7,401 nucleotides of DNA from Alphaproteobacteria bacterium (GTDB lineage: Bacteria; Pseudomonadota; Alphaproteobacteria; UBA6615): positions 1-7,401 of the forward strand of contig JABDJY010000142.1 in NCBI GenBank assembly GCA_013003285.1. The letters run 5' to 3'. Made by a program: the position numbers and the translations under genes. Positions 6,344 to 7,401 of this stretch are shown in pieces. Below the pieces are notes generated by a model. It had not been told where the DNA came from. It was given only the letters and a program-made list of their open reading frames with translations, and did no database searches. Position 1 is the first letter of the stretch, and every line of letters begins with the position of its first letter.

Positions 6344-7401
6344 ATGTTTGAATATTTTCCGGATAATTATCCTTGGTCCATGGCGGCGCTGATGACCTTG
6401 AACGCCGGCGCAGTGATGTCGGAAATCGACGAAGCCTGCCGCGATCTGAAACCCATGGCCAGCGCCAATGACGACGCGGCCAACGATGCCTGGCACGCCA
6501 ACTGGTCGGCCATGGGCGACCGCAACGAACGCCTGGCCAAGGTCGACAAAGCGGCCGGCAACAATCTCAGCGCCGGCGAAAAATGGCTGCGCGCTGCGGT
6601 CTACTACATGACCGCCGAACGCATGTGTAAATCCGACGACCCGCAACGTTTCGAGACGTACAAGCACATGCTCTCCTGTTTTCGCTCGGGCGTTGAACAG
6701 CGCGGCGACAATATGGAATGGGTCGAGGTGCCCTATAAGGACACCTCGCTGCCGGCGATCTTCGTGCCGGCGCAGACCAGCGAACCCAACCCGCCCTGCC
6801 TGATCCATTTCGACGGCCTCGATGTGATGAAGGAGTTCCTCTATCTGTCGGGCGTGGCGCGCGAATATAACCGCCGTGGCGTCTCGGTGCTGCTGGTCGA
6901 CCATCCCGGGGTTGGCGAAGCGCTGCGCCTGCGCGACCTCAAACTGTTCCCCGAGGTCGAGGTGCCGGCCGCCGCCGCGGTCGATTATCTGGAGACCCGC
7001 CCGGACGTGGATGCCAACCGCATCGGCATCGCCGGCATCAGCCTGGGCGGCTATTACGCGCCGCGCGCCGCCGGCTTCGAGCATCGCCTGAAATGCTGCG
7101 TCGCCTGGGGCGCCATCTGGGATTACGGCCCGATCACCGAAGGCCGCATCACCGGTTCCGGTACGGCGCTCTCGGTCTCCCATTGGGAGGAGCATATGAA
7201 CTGGGTGTTCGGCACCAGCTCCGCCGACGAAATTTTAGAGACCGCCCGGCGCATGACCCTGGCCGAGGCGGTGCCCAACATTCAATGCCCGCTGCTCGTG
7301 GTCCATGGCGGCGGCGACCGGCAAATACCGCTGCAGATGGCCCACAACACCGTCGATAACGCTACCAGCAGCCCGCGCGCGGATCTAAAAATATTCGGCC
7401 C
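6344..7401 (+). CDS. Alpha/beta hydrolase resembling 2,6-dihydroxypseudooxynicotine hydrolase, 3'-truncated
   Basis: The frame opens at ATG 6344 and stays open to the window edge, giving 352 residues; only the extreme C-terminus is missing. Residues 1-120 are a largely helical N-terminal region (MFEYFPDNYPWSMAALM, then EKWLRAAVYYMTAERM). From about 125 the alpha/beta hydrolase core follows: strands ending in LIHFDGLD (153-160) and VLLVDHPGVGEA (182-193), the nucleophile elbow GISLGG with S233, and the acid D325 in VVHGGGD. The catalytic histidine should lie a little past the window end. A helical N-terminal domain on this core, with the GISLGGYYA elbow, is the layout of the C-C-bond hydrolase of nicotine degradation and its relatives, many annotated only as hydrolases or dipeptidyl aminopeptidases. 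Cleavage of a C-C bond in a dioxo acid, or of an ester, is the likely chemistry; which one is not decidable here. It starts 32 bases after the dehydratase stop, so the two are probably co-transcribed. Confidence 0.83.
   Translation, partial: MFEYFPDNYPWSMAALMTLNAGAVMSEIDEACRDLKPMASANDDAANDAWHANWSAMGDRNERLAKVDKAAGNNLSAGEKWLRAAVYYMTAERMCKSDDPQRFETYKHMLSCFRSGVEQRGDNMEWVEVPYKDTSLPAIFVPAQTSEPNPPCLIHFDGLDVMKEFLYLSGVAREYNRRGVSVLLVDHPGVGEALRLRDLKLFPEVEVPAAAAVDYLETRPDVDANRIGIAGISLGGYYAPRAAGFEHRLKCCVAWGAIWDYGPITEGRITGSGTALSVSHWEEHMNWVFGTSSADEILETARRMTLAEAVPNIQCPLLVVHGGGDRQIPLQMAHNTVDNATSSPRADLKIFG

Noticed and set aside
6278..7195. 305-codon minus-strand open frame opposite the hydrolase
   Set aside because: The plus strand encodes a convincing alpha/beta hydrolase here. 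The minus-strand product shows no motif and is a codon-bias shadow.

Overview
The window looks like chromosomal DNA from a heterotrophic Alphaproteobacterium. It is mostly GC-rich, and its genes belong to families common in that class: FCD-type GntR regulators, tartrate-dehydratase-like enolase-superfamily enzymes, acyl-CoA ligases and fumarylacetoacetate-hydrolase (FAH) enzymes. The lineage is inferred from gene style only. No rRNA, tRNA, CRISPR array, transposase or IS end was seen.

Left part (1-880): the 3' part of a ketopantoate-reductase-like (ApbA/PanE) gene, closed by a probable rho-independent terminator (911-958). Middle part (about 881-2516): a visibly more AT-rich and patchy stretch. 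It holds a small class I SAM-dependent methyltransferase (996-1550), the orphaned C-terminal end of an FAH-family gene in the same frame directly behind it (about 1557-1772), a possible FNR/FixK-type anaerobic promoter (1787-1827), and a small secreted protein of unknown function (1896-2306). This stretch looks like a recombination scar inside a former catabolic cluster.

Right part (2517-7401): a catabolic locus built around a divergent promoter region (5014-5141). Leftward run an AMP-forming acyl-CoA ligase (3319-5013) and then an FCD-type GntR regulator (2517-3197). Rightward run an enolase-superfamily acid-sugar dehydratase close to D-tartrate dehydratase (5142-6311) and, 32 bases later, an alpha/beta hydrolase resembling 2,6-dihydroxypseudooxynicotine hydrolase (6344 to the window end, incomplete).

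Taken together the genes suggest dehydration of a hydroxy acid, hydrolytic cleavage of a C-C or ester bond, and CoA activation of a carboxylic acid product, under control of the GntR protein. The substrate cannot be read from the sequence. The dehydratase/hydrolase/ligase/GntR set is the most promising candidate for an uncharacterised pathway.
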